Assembly (NCBI GenBank): GCA_028753945.1
Contig: JAPNXP010000014.1
Location: 3,844,001 to 3,908,000, forward strand
From: Hexactinellida sp. DTS-2022
Taxonomy: Eukaryota > Porifera > Hexactinellida
Length of the DNA: 64,000 nucleotides
Direction of reading: 5' to 3'
Shown here: positions 1-11,419 of the stretch, in pieces
Layout: the number at the start of each line of letters is the position of its first letter
How positions within the stretch are numbered: the first letter of the stretch is position 1
Notes under the pieces: model-generated
Told to the model about the DNA's origin: nothing
The model's database searches: none
Seen by the model: the letters and a program-made list of their open reading frames with translations, nothing else
Translations under genes and position numbers: made by a program

Positions 1-10
1 TGAAACATTA

Positions 11-325
11 CTAAGCAAAAAAGAAGGAATCAAAATGTTCATTTCCTTCTAGACGGCTACTAAGTCTATGATGTAAAATACAGACTTTCTGTGCATTAAA
101 AATCGGATCACATTCAATAGGAGTGTCTAACTTATTGTGTAAATAGTTAGGGAGAATGTTCCAATTCATTGAGTTGACATGAGTACAGTCAACTGATAAT
201 ATGTCAATTCCAGCCAAGGCGGCTAACATATTAAGTTCAATATTTGTACCCCAAGCATTGAGTGCAGAAATAGCGTTAATATGTTCATGCAATTCCTGCT
301 CACTGTGTATGCCAGATGTGCGCAT
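11..325 (-). pseudogene. Helitron polyprotein, C-terminal half of OTU cysteine protease domain
   Basis: This 104-residue segment carries the second half of an OTU fold. The motif AWGTNIELNMLAALAGIDIL matches the helical region that follows the catalytic Cys in OTU proteases, and NEHFDSF near the end supplies the expected catalytic His. It lies in the same frame as the upstream helicase/OTU piece; 48 nt and one TAA at 374-376 separate them, so a single nonsense codon splits the OTU domain. OTU domains are known C-terminal additions in some animal Helitrons, where their role is unproven. The stop at 11-13 is the probable natural end of the protein. Confidence 0.75.
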
Positions 326-373
326 AACATTGTAGTGATGCTGGGTACTGGTAATGAATGTATTAATCAGATT

Positions 374-2128
374 TTACTTTAATATCTCGAAAAAAATTTC
401 AGTGCCAAATATTATATGAGATAGGGTACGGTACAAACAGTTACCATCTGGTTGAACATTATACACTGAAACATTCTGACCAAAATATGTTGTCAGTTGT
501 GCTTTAAGTGAGGTGTAATAATTGCTTACTGCACCTCGAGTCTCACGAATAGGTAAAATTAGTATCTCGTGTAATCCAATACTATGCGCAATCTTCTGCC
601 GCTTTGGGATAGTAAGATTATTCACCGTACCATTGAGAAAATACTCTGACAAATCGAATGGATCTCGAATTATTGCATCAAATATACATTCACGATCTGA
701 TAGTGGTGATACAGTGTATTCAGCTATATCCATTTTGTCTATAACTTCCAATGGGCTAATAGTACTGTCATTAAACTCAAAAGGTTTCATGATTTTACCT
801 TTGCCATCAGATATATTTAGGACAGACTTTCTCTTTGCAGGAGCAATAGCTTCAGGCAAAGGAGTCATTGTCAATTGGGAACTTGGGAATGTTTCATTCA
901 ATAGAGAACATATTTCATCTATGTCTTCTATGGGCTCAATTTGAGAAGAGGATTTGAAAACTTCCCTATAGACTACATTTCTAATCCAAACTTCCCCAGA
1001 TTTTGATTTGTCAGTTCCACATACCATTATTTTTAGTCCCAATGGATTTTTAACTCTACTCAATGCAACATAGAGTTGGCCATGACTAAAAATGGCTTCA
1101 GGGGATGGCAGATATAGACCAACGGTATCCAAACTCTGACCTTGCCCTTTTTTAATTGTGATACAATAGGCTAAGCGGATTGGAAACTGCCTCCTGAGAA
1201 TAAATGGAAGTTCAGACTCAGAAGAAGTCAATATAATTCGTGGTATAAACACTCGCTTATGCTTGTTTGTACCAGTTGCGATCTCCGCGTCAATTACTCG
1301 GTTTGAGAATGCTCTAATAATCAACCGAGTACCATTACAAAGACCTTCATCGGGATCAAGGTTAAGCAATAGAATTACAGTCGCAAACAATTTCAAGAAT
1401 AGCCGATGAGGAGGCATACTGTTAGGAGTGATGGAATTTAAAAACTCATTTGGAAAATTTACTGCAGCAGAACCTTCTACAGAATCTGCGCTCAACAGAG
1501 TTATACCATCACCAGGAAGCTGATGAATTACGTAATCGTTTATTAAATCAGCTGTATCATTTTTAGGACACAGAATAATTTTTTGACTTACATAATCACG
1601 ATCAGCATAATTTACATTTATATCACCATAGACTGAAGTAACCAAGTCTGTAATGGAATCACCTGGTACTACAAATTTGTTATCTATGTGAATCATTTGA
1701 TTTTCATCCTCAGGTTCAGTACCTTCTCCCACTCTTAATAAAAAGTTGGAAAATTTACTGACCTCGAGGGCATCTTGTGACAATAATGTTTGGAGGCGCA
1801 TATTTATAGTTAGCTTCATTACTTTAACATAACGCCAGAGATATGACCTGTTCAGACAGGAAGAGACCACTTCGGCTCTCGACCCATGCTTAACCACAGG
1901 GGGTATCTGGCGGAAGTCGCCTCCAAAAACCATTACTTTGCCACCAAAGGGGAGATCACAGGAACAAATATCCCTCAAACTGCGATCAACACACTCAGCT
2001 ACATGCTTATTTGACATGCACGCTTCATCCCATACCAAAAGTTTTGTCCGCTTAATTAGCTGTGCCAAAGCACTCTGTTTCGAAATGTTACATACAGATA
2101 ACTCATTGATATCAATGGGAACTTTCAA
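374..2128 (-). pseudogene. Helitron helicase (Pif1-like SF1B) and N-terminal half of OTU domain
   Basis: The piece starts just before helicase motif II (LLVWDEACM) and runs through the later SF1B motifs, including AYCITIKKGQGQSLD and the motif VI region LYVALSRV. After a linker, the last 40 residues contain VQPDGNCLYRTLSHI, the Asp/Cys part of an OTU protease. In Helitrons this helicase unwinds DNA during rolling-circle transposition. The join to the preceding piece at 2125-2140 lacks the segment between motif Ia and motif II usually seen in Pif1 (roughly 8-10 residues) and shifts frame, which indicates a small deletion. The gene is therefore dead as it stands. Confidence 0.85.
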
Positions 2129-3363
2129 CCTAGAGTGGCTATACCACTGCTAGCTAACCCAAGGGCAATTTGACTCTTCGAGCGAACTTGAGCCAAAAGT
2201 ATATTATAAAGGAATGTCTTCCCTGTGCCCCCGGGACCATCTACAAATAATATTTTGGGATACTGCTCAGAATCATTTACCGCTGCTATTATAGAGGTAA
2301 ATACACTAAGCTGATCAGAATTAAGAGAAGGAACATCATGAACAACTATTGCTAGCTGCTCATCAACGTTATAATCTAATTCTCTCTGAATAATAAGAGC
2401 CTCCTCGTATGGACTTCTGGTATGAATAGGTATTGGCATCCCTGGGAAATCTGCTAGAGATTTACCCTGGTTTTGCAAACGCTTATCAATATCCACTAAT
2501 ACAGCATTAAGTATGTGCTCATCGACCTCAATATCGGGCACAGATTTTCTAGCACGATGCAGAAAGTCATCAGAAAAAGCAAATTTATACTTTTCCCAAA
2601 GAGCCGCAGGATTACATGGTTCGTTATAGAGTAGAATGGTAACGAATGGATGACGTAACTGTGGAGGCATATGCCACGAAGCAGCCATATCCAAACACAT
2701 ATCATATTCGCTATCATCTTCCAGCAATCCGCGGTGGCATGCGGCCTCCTTGAAGGTGCCACAGACAGTTCCGTCAGGAAGAGTACGAATAGCCTCAAAG
2801 CTGGTACAGCCAGTGACGTGATTCAACAGAATTCTCAAGTAGAACCGCTCTCCCGCAGTTGGATGAGCAGAAAACACTCGGCCAACCATCTTACCGTGCC
2901 CCTTAACTCGCGGCTTCCATTCTCGCTTAGTTTTATCCCATACAAAATATTCAGGAAAATCTAAGTAAGAAATTGCCCGAGCAGATGGTAATTTTTGGTT
3001 AGCTAGAAACCATCCTGTTAAAGTGGAATGTTTTTCTACACTTAACACATCCTCAATATCAGCGTCATCTCGAAAAACGACAGATTGCTGATTTTCAAGA
3101 TGAAGAGCTAACCTCATCACATGTGGCAGATTAGCATGGAGATCGTAAGCAAATATTCTATAGCAAGCCTCGCATGCAGATATATACCGAGCTTCCACAT
3201 AATTCGATACTTCGTCTACCTGCCGGGGTTTATCAGTGTGATCACCCGACTGGAACTCGATAATGGCTCGATCATGGCCTTTATAGACATACTTATAGAG
3301 GTACTTAACTGCTCTAACTGTGCTGCAAATTTCAACGTTAATGTGAGCATTATACTTTAACAA
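2125..3363 (-). pseudogene. Helitron Rep C-terminal region and helicase Walker A
   Basis: The first residues contain KYLYKYVYKGHD, the conserved block after the HUH motif that includes the Rep active-site region. The C-terminal end has the Pif1 Walker A FVDGPGGTGKTFLYN followed by a truncated motif Ia (GLASSGIATLG). The upstream join at 3363 restores frame if one T is added to the run near 3365, so the break is a 1-base homopolymer indel. The downstream join at 2125 combines a frameshift with a short deletion. Length and motif order agree with the middle third of a normal Helitron RepHel protein. Confidence 0.85.
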
Positions 3364-4538
3364 AGGTATGGGTTATATGGTACAACCCAGCGATTGTCAA
3401 GCTTCATGCCCGCTACCTCTACAGTACGGGAGTTATCTCTGCGCCGATACAATGGGTAACCATCCTTAGTGGTGGTAGTAACGTCAGAGAATTTCTTTGG
3501 GTATTGTTTAGCACATGAACCATTGCGCATACAAACAGCAGCCTTCTTTGCAGTACCACATGGACCATGTAACATACAGCGCTTCACAATCTGATGCAAT
3601 CTCGGATTGAGATCAGGATCAGGAAGTTCAGCACACACAATCTTATAGTAATCAGAAGGGTCACGTGGTTTGCAATCATCAGCTAAGATCACCAATATAT
3701 GAGCATGCGGAAGACCACGCTTCTGAAATTCAATTGTGTAGACGTGTGCAACGGTTTTACCAAGAACATGTTTCTTAAGAATGTCATCTAGTAATTCCCT
3801 TAGCTTTTGTTTAAAAACACGAACAATTAAATCGGGACGATCAGTAGCCTTCTGGTTAGGCAAAATACTAATCGTTATTTCGTCCCAAAGCGGATTACAT
3901 GTAAATGTAATGAATAAATCTGGCTTACCAAATTTCCGCACTATTGTCATTGCGTCCTGATAAAGTTGGAACATTTGCCTCGGAGAGTTGGTATAGCTCG
4001 AGGGTAGAATAATATTCCGTCCCAAATCAGTCGCATTAGTGTCTCCTTTGGAAACAGCATCAGCCAATCCACTATACAAATCCACTCGGATCTTCTGCTG
4101 ATTGGTCTTAATGTAGTTGAGCCGCTGCTGCTCAATCTTAGCGTACATGTCAACGATATACTGGTGGAATAGCCTTCCCGAGATGTGCAGGTGGTTAAGC
4201 CCGCCCCTGAGCATCAGGCGATAGCTATAGAACTCCAGTGCAGTAACATCGCGTCTACCTCTGCTATGAGGGATACCAAGGTGCCAGCCATCATTTCCTA
4301 GGGGAAACAGTAAGACATAATGCAGCGAGTCATACGCACAGTGTGTTTCTGTGATCCTTTTGAGACCACCACTGTGGGCATGCAGCACAATATCCCTGTT
4401 TGCCACTCCCTCAGAGTAACCTCCACCAGGGAGCAGCACTGCAATTTCAGGAGCAGAAGGAGCATTGTATCGGCGTGGGTCTGGGCAACCATCAGCTCTG
4501 ATGATCAGCCTGATGTCCACTCCTCCTTGTGCTCGCAT
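3357..4538 (-). pseudogene. Helitron Rep nuclease domain (HUH, Helitron_like_N)
   Basis: This 393-residue segment has the Helitron-like N-terminal fold: HYVLLFPLGNDGWH, then FYSYRLMLR, then FGKPDLFITFTCNPLWDEI, then RGLPHAHILVIL, which holds the two His of the HUH metal site. A cysteine-rich tail (CMLHGPCG, CMRNGSCAKQYPK) resembles the zinc-binding block of RepHel proteins. HUH Rep nicks donor and target strands through tyrosines that lie in the next piece. The apparent start Met at 4538 is internal, because homology continues upstream (KHAVDLMRAQGG) in another frame through a shift in the C run near 4568. Confidence 0.88.
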
Positions 4539-4912
4539 TAGATCAACTGCGTGCTTGAAGTGTGAGACATAGGGGTTACCTCATGTAGCATTTGCTGCAA
4601 GGCCTTTAACTCTGGAAGTTTGGCCTCGCCTAGATGTCTCTGACGGTTTTCCACTTCAGTCTCTGCGGTACCGTCGTGGATGTAAATCTGGGCATAGACT
4701 GGTGCCTCATCACTATTTGGAAGCAAACTTCCAATGTAATGGTGCACAACGCCCTGAATACGGAAGGTATATACACCACGTCTAGCATTAGCAAGCTCTT
4801 TGTCGATATTTGCTCCGAGGGAACAAAACGCAAGGCTTGAGTTGTATGCTCGTATGTGGCTCCTGAAGTACTTGCCTCTGCTATCAGCAGCTGTGAGCAG
4901 ATGGCCTAACAA
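4538..4912 (-). pseudogene. Helitron N-terminal region (pre-Rep)
   Basis: The segment reads AYNSSLAFCSLGANID and GVYTFRIQGVVHHYIGSLLP, the conserved block just before the Rep domain in animal and plant Helitron proteins. The function of the block is not established. The protein leaves frame at the C run near 4566-4572: after one base is corrected it reads PYVSHFKHAVDLM into the Rep domain. Its start is also not a real start; homology runs back through LDKLPELLGHLLTAAD into the N-terminal piece across a frameshift near 4930. Confidence 0.75.
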
Positions 4913-4926
4913 CTCAGGAAGTTTAT

Positions 4927-5631
4927 CTAAGGAGGGAAGAACAACCTTGCCCCCTCCGCAACAGAGGGAAAACTTTGCACATGCTTTCGTACTTGTGGAA
5001 AGCTTTTCACTCTCCCAAATTTAGCATCACAAATTGAACAACTATAGGACATACTACCTATTGAATGTTCATCAACCAAACCATCACAAATCTCTTCTGA
5101 GGTTAGTGAGGGTCTGGCTAAATTGAGGTACCTCTTAGATTGGAGAGTCTTACTCGTCTCATACAACAGAGTCCGGGACTTCAAACGAACAATTCGCTCA
5201 TTTTCAGACTCACTTTGTCTGAGGGTCTCCTGGTGTATGCGCTGGTATTCCAGGCGATCAGCTGACTGAGCCTCAGACTCACTTTGTCTGAGGGCCTCCT
5301 GGTGTATGCGCTTGTACTCCAAGCGATCAGCTGATTGAGCTTCAGACTCACTTTGTCTGAGGGCCTCCTGGTGTATGCGCTGGTATTCCAGGCGATCAGC
5401 TGACTGAGCCTCAGACTCACTTTGTCTGAGGGCCTCCTGATGTTTTCGCTTGCATTCTAAGCGCATAGCAGTCTCTGCGTCAGACTGCGCCAGTCTCCGA
5501 GAGGTTTGTCGCTCTCGTTGCTTCTCAAGACGGAGAGCTCTTTCGCCAGGAGTCTCATTCTCACGCATTGAGCGCTTTCGCTCAGCTTCCGTCTTGAACG
5601 GTTTAGTATTAGGAAAATTATTATCCGACAT
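4927..5631 (-). pseudogene. Helitron polyprotein N-terminus with charged heptad-like repeats
   Basis: The ATG at 5631 is the likely true start of the Helitron protein, because a TATA box lies about 48 nt upstream. The piece has about 234 residues. Residues 20-150 contain four near-identical 22-residue units (core RQSESEAQSADRLEYQRIHQ), strongly charged and probably helical or coiled-coil. Similar Arg/Glu-rich repeats precede the Rep domain in many Helitrons. The last 60 residues hold a CSICDAKFGRVKSFPQVRKH segment that resembles a C2H2 finger. A 1-base shift in the CCCTCC tract at about 4930 ends the frame prematurely. Confidence 0.75.
5234..5457 (-). repeat. 66-bp coding tandem repeat in Helitron N-terminus
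   Basis: Three to four copies of a 66-bp unit (core GACTCACTTTGTCTGAGGGC on the plus strand) encode the 22-residue charged repeats. The copies differ at only a few bases, so they expanded recently compared with the rest of the decayed gene. Confidence 0.8.
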
Positions 5632-5678
5632 TCTTGAACAAAATTTATTCTTGAGCTCTATACAGCTACTATAGAGCT

Positions 5679-5687
5679 ATTTATATA
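5679..5687 (-). promoter_or_regulatory. TATA box of Helitron gene
   Basis: The minus strand reads TATATAAAT here, about 48 nt upstream of the ATG at 5631. This suits a Pol II TATA box with a short leader. Confidence 0.5.
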
Positions 5688-5712
5688 AAGCTCACTCATA
5701 CTTAATTAGTTA

Positions 5713-5806
5713 ATTCTCATTGGTTAATAATTCCTGCATGCATAAAGCTGTTATAAAAATTAACCAATTAAATTAATAATTTAAGTAGAAAATTCTCATT
5801 GGTTAA
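5713..5806 (-). promoter_or_regulatory. Two CCAAT boxes upstream of Helitron gene
   Basis: The minus-strand motif TTAACCAATGAGAA occurs twice, near 5713-5726 and 5793-5806, with further AACCAAT half copies between. CCAAT boxes 30-120 bp upstream of a TATA box are typical of animal promoters. No binding test is possible here. Confidence 0.4.
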
Positions 5807-5870
5807 CAACACTATTTTAACATTTTAATCATAGAATTATCCATAGTATCTATCATATCTGTTTAGTAAC

Positions 5871-6780
5871 GCGAAATTCGTGTTCGGCATACTTGTTTAC
5901 CTATAATACCCGTCGAAAGCTTACTTATAGGTTAATTTTGAATTTTCATTAATTTGTTTACCTATTTTGTGTCAAAACAACAACAAATATTAATAATAGA
6001 AATTTCTAAATGCGAAATTCGTGTTCAGCATACTTGTTTACCTATAATACCCGTTGGAATCTAACTTCTAGGTTGATTTTAAATTTTCATTAATTTGTTT
6101 ACCTATTTTGTGTAAGCAACAACAACAAATATTAATATGAGAAATTTATAAACGCGAAATTCGTCTTCAGCATACTTGTTTACCTATAATACCCTTTGGA
6201 AGCTAACTTCTAGGTTGATTTTGAATTTTCATTAATTTGTTTACCTATTTTGTGTCAACAACAACAACAAATATTAATAATAGAAATTTCTAAATGCGAA
6301 ATTCGTGTTCAGCATACTTGTTTACCTATAATACCCGTCGAAAGCTAACTTCTAGGTTGATTTTGTATTTTCATTAATTTGTTTACCTATTTGTGTAAAC
6401 AACAACAACAAATATTAATATGAGAAATTTATAAACGCGAAATTCGTGTTCGGCATGCTTGTTTACCTATAATACCCGTTGGAAGCTAACTTCTAGGTTG
6501 ATTTTGAATTTTCATTAATTTGTTTACCTATTTTGTGTAAACAACAACAACAAAAATTCATATTAGAAGATTTTAAACGCGAAATTCGTGTTCAGCATAC
6601 TTGTTTACCTATAATATCCGATGAAAGCTAACTTCTAGGTTGATTTTGAATTTTCATTAATTTGTTTACCTATTTTGTGTAAACAACAACAACAAATATT
6701 AATATGAGAAATTTATAAACGCGAAATTCGTGTTCAGCATACTTGTTAACCTATTATAACATTTGTTTACCTATTATAAC
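5871..6780. repeat. 142-bp tandem array (about 6.3 copies) in Helitron 5' region
   Basis: Copies begin with GCGAAATTCGTGTTCAGCAT at 5871, 6012, 6154, 6296, 6437, 6579 and 6721, a period of 141-143 bp. Each unit also holds two GTTTACCTAT motifs and a CAACAACAACAAATATTAAT tract. The array lies between the candidate 5' terminus and the promoter. Internal arrays of about 150 bp are known from Helentron-type and other animal Helitrons and their non-autonomous relatives. Confidence 0.85.
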
Positions 6781-6849
6781 ATTGAAAGTTAGTTTATATC
6801 CCAATAATAATTGCGGTTTCTATTCCCCCATCACTTTAATATAATCCGG

Positions 6850-6912
6850 ACAAACACACACACAAACAAACACACGAACACACAAACAACAATCGAGATT
6901 TAATAATATAGA
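6850..6912 (-). other. Candidate 5' terminus of Helitron
   Basis: Read on the minus strand, 6912 begins TCTATATTATTAAATC, followed by a GTTTGTGTG-rich tract and TTTGTCCGGATTATAT. The TC start and the GT-rich subterminal tract resemble published animal Helitron ends. The assignment is by resemblance only. Confidence 0.45.
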
Positions 6913-8040
6913 TGTTAGTATATTGTCTAACTTTAATTTAAAATTCCATTTAGAAGCATTTTGATAACCACAAATATTTTTCTATTTCCGTGTGTTAAGC
7001 TACTGTCAATGTCGGACCAATGTTGCGACTGAAATGGTCATCAAAATTTGATTGACTCCTCTTCAGAATTTTTCGTAATGCCACTTTAATTTCGCGCCCT
7101 CCGGCCCTGTTCTATTGAGGATATGTCCAGAGATTCTAAAATTTGAATTATCACAATATAAATTGGTCTTTCTATTCCCATTCACATGATTCCCAGTCTT
7201 ATTCCCACATGATTTATTTGCTGATTCATATGGGAATCCACATGGGGATCCCCATGAGAATTCCCACATAAATCCTATGGGAATGGGATGGGAATGGAAA
7301 TTCCAATCCCACGGTAAACCTTCCAATTATGGTAGTGGTTGGTTCCAGTATTTGTATCTTTTGATTCTTAATAGAGATAATTCAGATCTCAACGGTTTTA
7401 TCGTTGCAACTATCGATAATACAGTATAGACGCTATAACTTAAAAATATTCTACCTATCAAAATGACAATTTGTTCTTCTGAATGCCCATATATGATCAT
7501 GAATATTAATTATTCTAAGTGTTCCCCCATTTTAATCCTTTGAACTAGATAGAGCATTGCTTTTAACGGCATAGTGCATGCTACCATCGATATTCTATTC
7601 TCAATAAATACTTTAGAAATCTATATCACGAAAAATATCCCACAAAACATTTTAGACTACACTGTTATATAATGTCATAAAATTTTATGATCCAGACACC
7701 CATCGTTACCTGATAAAATAGTATTTAACATTGTAAAAACCAATCTGTGTGTAACGTGATTTGGGTCGTGTCTCCCCTCATTATCCACTGCACTGCAAGG
7801 TCACACACTTGTGTGAGATGTATAATCGTTCTTATTAAACTTCGCTGTCTGATAATAATTTTGTCTTTAAAAGATGGGTCGATGACTGACTTTTGTGAGA
7901 AAGATACAATAGATCAAGGCTTGAAATTTTTTTATACAATATATAATATTTGCATGAAAATCACCTTTTTATATTGATAATTCAGCAATTATGCCAAGTT
8001 TGATGGCCCGGATGGATACGAATTTACGGTTTGGGAATCC
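6913..8040. other. Non-coding AT-rich stretch with degenerate GGGAATCC repeats
   Basis: No gene is supported. At 7180-7310 degenerate units around TGGGAATCC/GGGATTCC alternate in both orientations. The remainder is unique-looking AT-rich sequence. Confidence 0.5.
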
Positions 8041-8500
8041 GTCAAATCCGTAATTTAAGATTTTGCAACTGATTTGGAAAAATTCTCAAACCCGTTCAAA
8101 AATCCGGAAATATTGGATTTTTAATTTATTTTGAAATTATTCTCAAATCTATCAAAAATCCTTTATGGAAATATGGTATTATGGATTTTTGTATTGAGAA
8201 TGTACTTTGTACCTCCTAAATTTAATTAAATGAATATACACGTTATAAATATTAGAAAGACTTCTAAACCAACCATCTGTATGTATATGCAATTAAAAAT
8301 GAATTGGGCAAACGTATCGATTTTGGAAATTCGAATGAATTCGGAAATCCCAATGGATTGGAAATCCATAGGGATATGCAAGTTCTTCTGGATTAGGAAA
8401 TCCGTATGGATTTATTAGAATTTAAAATGGATTACGGATTTTGGGGTTTAAAATCCGTAATTTACGGATATGGAACGGATTTTGAATTTTAATTCACGAT
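8040..8500. repeat. Degenerate AAATCCG/CGGATTT simple-repeat region
   Basis: Short units such as AAATCCGTAA, GGATTTT and CGGATTTTG recur on both strands, with open but biologically meaningless frames. It resembles the simple-repeat cores of MITEs elsewhere in the window, but no terminal repeat with TSD was found. Confidence 0.45.
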
Positions 8501-8550
8501 GAGATGGACTATGGAGCGGATATGCATACGGGTTCCGATCCATTTCGCCC

Positions 8551-8720
8551 CTCTGACATTGCCAACAGTTCTGGAAAAAATATGCCACTCTGACATTGCC
8601 AAAAATTCTGGAAAAAAATATCCACTTTTCATTCCACGGCAGTGGCGTGGCCAGAGTGGTGCGCGGTGGTGCGGCGCACCACCAAAATGTTTTGCGCACC
8701 ACCCGAGGTGGTGCGGATTT
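8551..8720. repeat. 37-bp tandem duplication and hAT-like end with GC-rich hairpin
   Basis: Two 37-bp copies starting CTCTGACATTGCCAA lie at 8551 and 8588. Directly after them CAGTGGCGTGGCCAG at 8640 looks like a hAT-type terminus and leads into a GC-rich inverted repeat (GGTGGTGCGGCGCACCACC, then GCGCACCACCCGAGGTGGTGCGG). No partner terminus was found. Confidence 0.45.
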
Positions 8721-8841
8721 TTTATACACCTTAAGTAGTAAGCATTAATTCCCAAGTCATCACTTGTTATGATTGAAATTACCACTTAAAAATACCCATG
8801 ATTGGAATGAACACTTAAAAATAACATAAGTTGATTAAAAC

Positions 8842-9151
8842 CAGGGGTTTATCTAGGATTTTCGTGGCTGACATTTTATTATGAAGGTATAAATTTTCCG
8901 GCACCCTAAATGTATTACCCATAATACATGATCAGTATAATTCAATGATGTGGCAACATTTTAATGGAGGTAAATTGCTACGGTGCACAAACAGTTGTTT
9001 ATATAAGCATTTCTCGAGCACAAAATCTGGCCATACACCCGACAACTAATTAAGTGCCAACCCGGCACCTAAATCGAATCGAAATTCACGCACTTTTTCA
9101 CCACCTGGCCGGCACTTAAAAGTGCCGGCCAGGCACCTAGATAAACCCCTG
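8842..9151. mobile_element. hAT-like MITE, 310 bp
   Basis: The terminal inverted repeats read CAGGGGTTTATCTAGG at both ends. The flanks are ATTAAAAC (8834-8841) and GTTAAAAC (9152-9159), an 8-bp TSD with one mismatch. The interior includes a GC-rich GTGCCGGCCAGGCAC palindrome near the right end and no coding sequence. Confidence 0.85.
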
Positions 9152-9404
9152 GTTAAAACTCATATCTGTCCTCAGCAAGGATATTAATGGATTTGCGATA
9201 GAAGCAAAATCTTTGATGTAACTACGATGATATCCTGCTTATCCCAAGAAATATTTACTTCTTTTTGACTTGAGGATGAGGCTATTAAATAATCGATTCT
9301 ATGTTAGATTGATCTGGAGACATTCCCAAACTCGAAAACATATGCCCGAGATCTGAAACTTTAGTCCTCCCAATTTGGAATTTTTTACCCTGCAGAGTGC
9401 AGAA

Positions 9405-9617
9405 TTAAATTTATTTTAACAACTTCCTATTTCTTCACGAAAAATCATTAATCAAATAAGCCAATCCTAAGTTATAGAATTATAATTGATAATTCCTATT
9501 ACAATAGGTTCTATTACTATTACTATTACATCCTATTTGAAACACTATTACTTCTAAAATGTAATCGTTACTAATACAATGACTATAATACATATTACTA
9601 TTACTCCATCCTGAATT
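9405..9617 (-). repeat. Truncated copy of the TAATAG-cored hAT MITE
   Basis: This is the reverse-complement relative of 53791-54010. Both share AACTTCCTATTTCTTCACGA, the CCTATTACAATAGGTTC block and (TAATAG)n tracts. One end survives as ATTACTCCATCCTG at about 9604-9617; the other end is lost. Confidence 0.7.
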
Positions 9618-9717
9618 ACTATCAATGTTGAAATTTTCATACAAAGTAGTTAGGTTGAATTTTATTGCAGTTTTGGCCGTCACACTGCTGTGCGATTCAG
9701 TGCGAATAAACATAGCA

Positions 9718-10938
9718 AATTAGAAGTCGTTCGGTTCGGTTGTTTGGTCTGAACTCCCGGTACCAAACTCACCCCCTTAATATAGTGTATACGCAATTCG
9801 ATATGCCTTATATACATAAATCATCGATATGCGTGGACATCTATGACATCATACGTGTGGTAAGTTCTTATTTGAGAGTTTTTCAAAATCAAATCATTAG
9901 AACTCAACTCGATGAGTAATACTCAGAATTAATTGAAACTTGAAACAGATCTATTATTAGTGTGCTTCTAGTGAAAAGGCCATAGCTTGGTCCTATTTTT
10001 TTATGTGCTGCACAATTTAAAAAGTTTGTGGACGTCTTCCGGCCTGCAGGCTAGCCATATCACTCACCTACCAGAAGTATTCGTTCCGATCAATAATTTC
10101 CACGTTCATTTTTGTACAAAACAGCATTTGGATACGAGTACACACTAAATTGGATTTCGGTATGATGAAACTCATATATTGGTATACCAGGGTAAAGAAT
10201 TATGTATTTTTGGAGGTGTTAACCAAATTAACTAGATAATGAGCTCATTAAATATTTGTTTGTTTACCAAAGTGTTTCAAATTATGAAAAATTGAATTCA
10301 ATTTTGAATTCTACATGTCAAAATCAGTCTTGCTTACAATTTTCTAAACATTCCTACAATTAGTTGATAACTTACAGTCGCTTTGTAATAATATGCAGGC
10401 CACTTTTGGAATGTCGACTAAAGATGGACCCAAACATTTAGTATTAGAAGCTATTAACATAACTTGAAATATACTATAATATTGACTAATTTGATAAGGC
10501 ATACATGAAGTTCTCAATAAATATTAAATTTGGACTAACGATATTTTTCTCAATATTTGGACCTCAGTGCCCGATTATTCAATTTCGTCTTTGTTCCTCA
10601 GTTTTATCGAAATTTGTGTACTTATCCAGAAACACTTTTATAATTCGGATTAACAGGGGGGTGGGTCAATTGAGAGATACTGGACCCATACATACCTCCC
10701 AAGTTTGAGATGGTCCAATGCGGGTCACCCACCTACTCCCCCCTCACTACATAGATTCGAGGGTATGTGGATTCGTTTTGGAGATTAGTTAGGACTCTTA
10801 TATACTTAAAATTAGATTGGTAAAGTAATTTTGACATATTTATGTTAGTTTCTATAGGAAAAAGACAAGTTTTACTACCTATTTACTGAATAAGAGTAAC
10901 TAAAATTAACAAAAAGGGAACTATATTTGGTTGTCAAC
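9718..10938. other. Non-coding stretch, no gene seen
   Basis: AT-rich sequence without supported coding content. A GGGGGGTGGGTCAA...TCACCCACCTACTCCCCCC inverted pair lies at 10656-10744, too imperfect to classify. Confidence 0.4.
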
Positions 10939-11104
10939 CAGGGCTTCATTTAGGGGATGGCGAGGGATGGCTCCCGCCATCCCTTGTCATTCTTGAATTG
11001 TTGGAAAAAGTTATAAAGTTTATTTAGATAATTTAGTTAATACCACAGAAAGGCAACTTCACATGAAGTACTTTACATTGAAACAAATAGCAACTAAAAA
11101 TTGT

Positions 11105-11419
11105 CTAAACAGCAACCCTTCTACCTTTTCTGTTCCAAACACAAACAATGTATTCAAGGTCTTTATCTTCTAATTTTTCAGGAGATTCAATAGCTACTTT
11201 CATTAAGTTAGATAAGCTTTGTTCTCCCATTGCATTTCGAAGTCTTGTCTTGATCTGTTTCATGTGAGAAAAATACCTCTCAACTGAAGCTGTACTAACC
11301 GGCAAAGTTAAACAAATTGCAGCCAATTTGTGTAGATTAGGGAGCAGAGCGATCATCGTCTCATTACTTATTAGTTCTTTAAGCTGCGATTTTAGATCAC
11401 CATTTTGCTTAGATAACAA
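11105..11419 (-). pseudogene. hAT transposase C-terminal dimerisation domain
   Basis: Residues 20-85 read LPNLHKLAAICLTLPVSTAS, VERYFSHMKQIKTRLRNAMG and LSNLMKVAIESP, the hallmark C-terminal hAT dimerisation motif. The piece overlaps the previous frame by 28 bp, so one more small shift near 11410 broke the gene. The stop at 11105 leaves about 165 bp to the left TIR, as expected for an intact 3' end. Confidence 0.88.

Larger units (their letters stand above)
1..6912 (-). mobile_element. Helitron-type rolling-circle transposon, 3' end beyond the window
   Basis: On the minus strand the element would begin at 6912 with TC (TCTATATTATTAAATC), followed by a GT-rich tract, a 142-bp tandem array, a promoter, and a long decayed Rep/helicase/OTU gene ending at position 11. 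The 3' end (CTRR plus hairpin) would lie left of position 1 and is not seen. The protein parts make the Helitron call firm. The 5' boundary is inferred from the TC start and from its resemblance to animal Helitron ends, and is less certain. Confidence 0.75.

Noticed and set aside
5871-6780. Regular repeats that could suggest a CRISPR array
   Set aside because: The whole 142-bp unit repeats with no unique spacers, the DNA is eukaryotic, and it lies within a Helitron.
8448-8785. Overlapping frames on both strands around 8.5-8.8 kb
   Set aside because: They run through a 37-bp tandem duplication and a GC-rich inverted repeat; no homology and mutually overlapping.
10505-10708. Short plus-strand frame beginning MKFSINIKFG
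   Set aside because: No homology, AT-driven composition, no promoter or splice signals.
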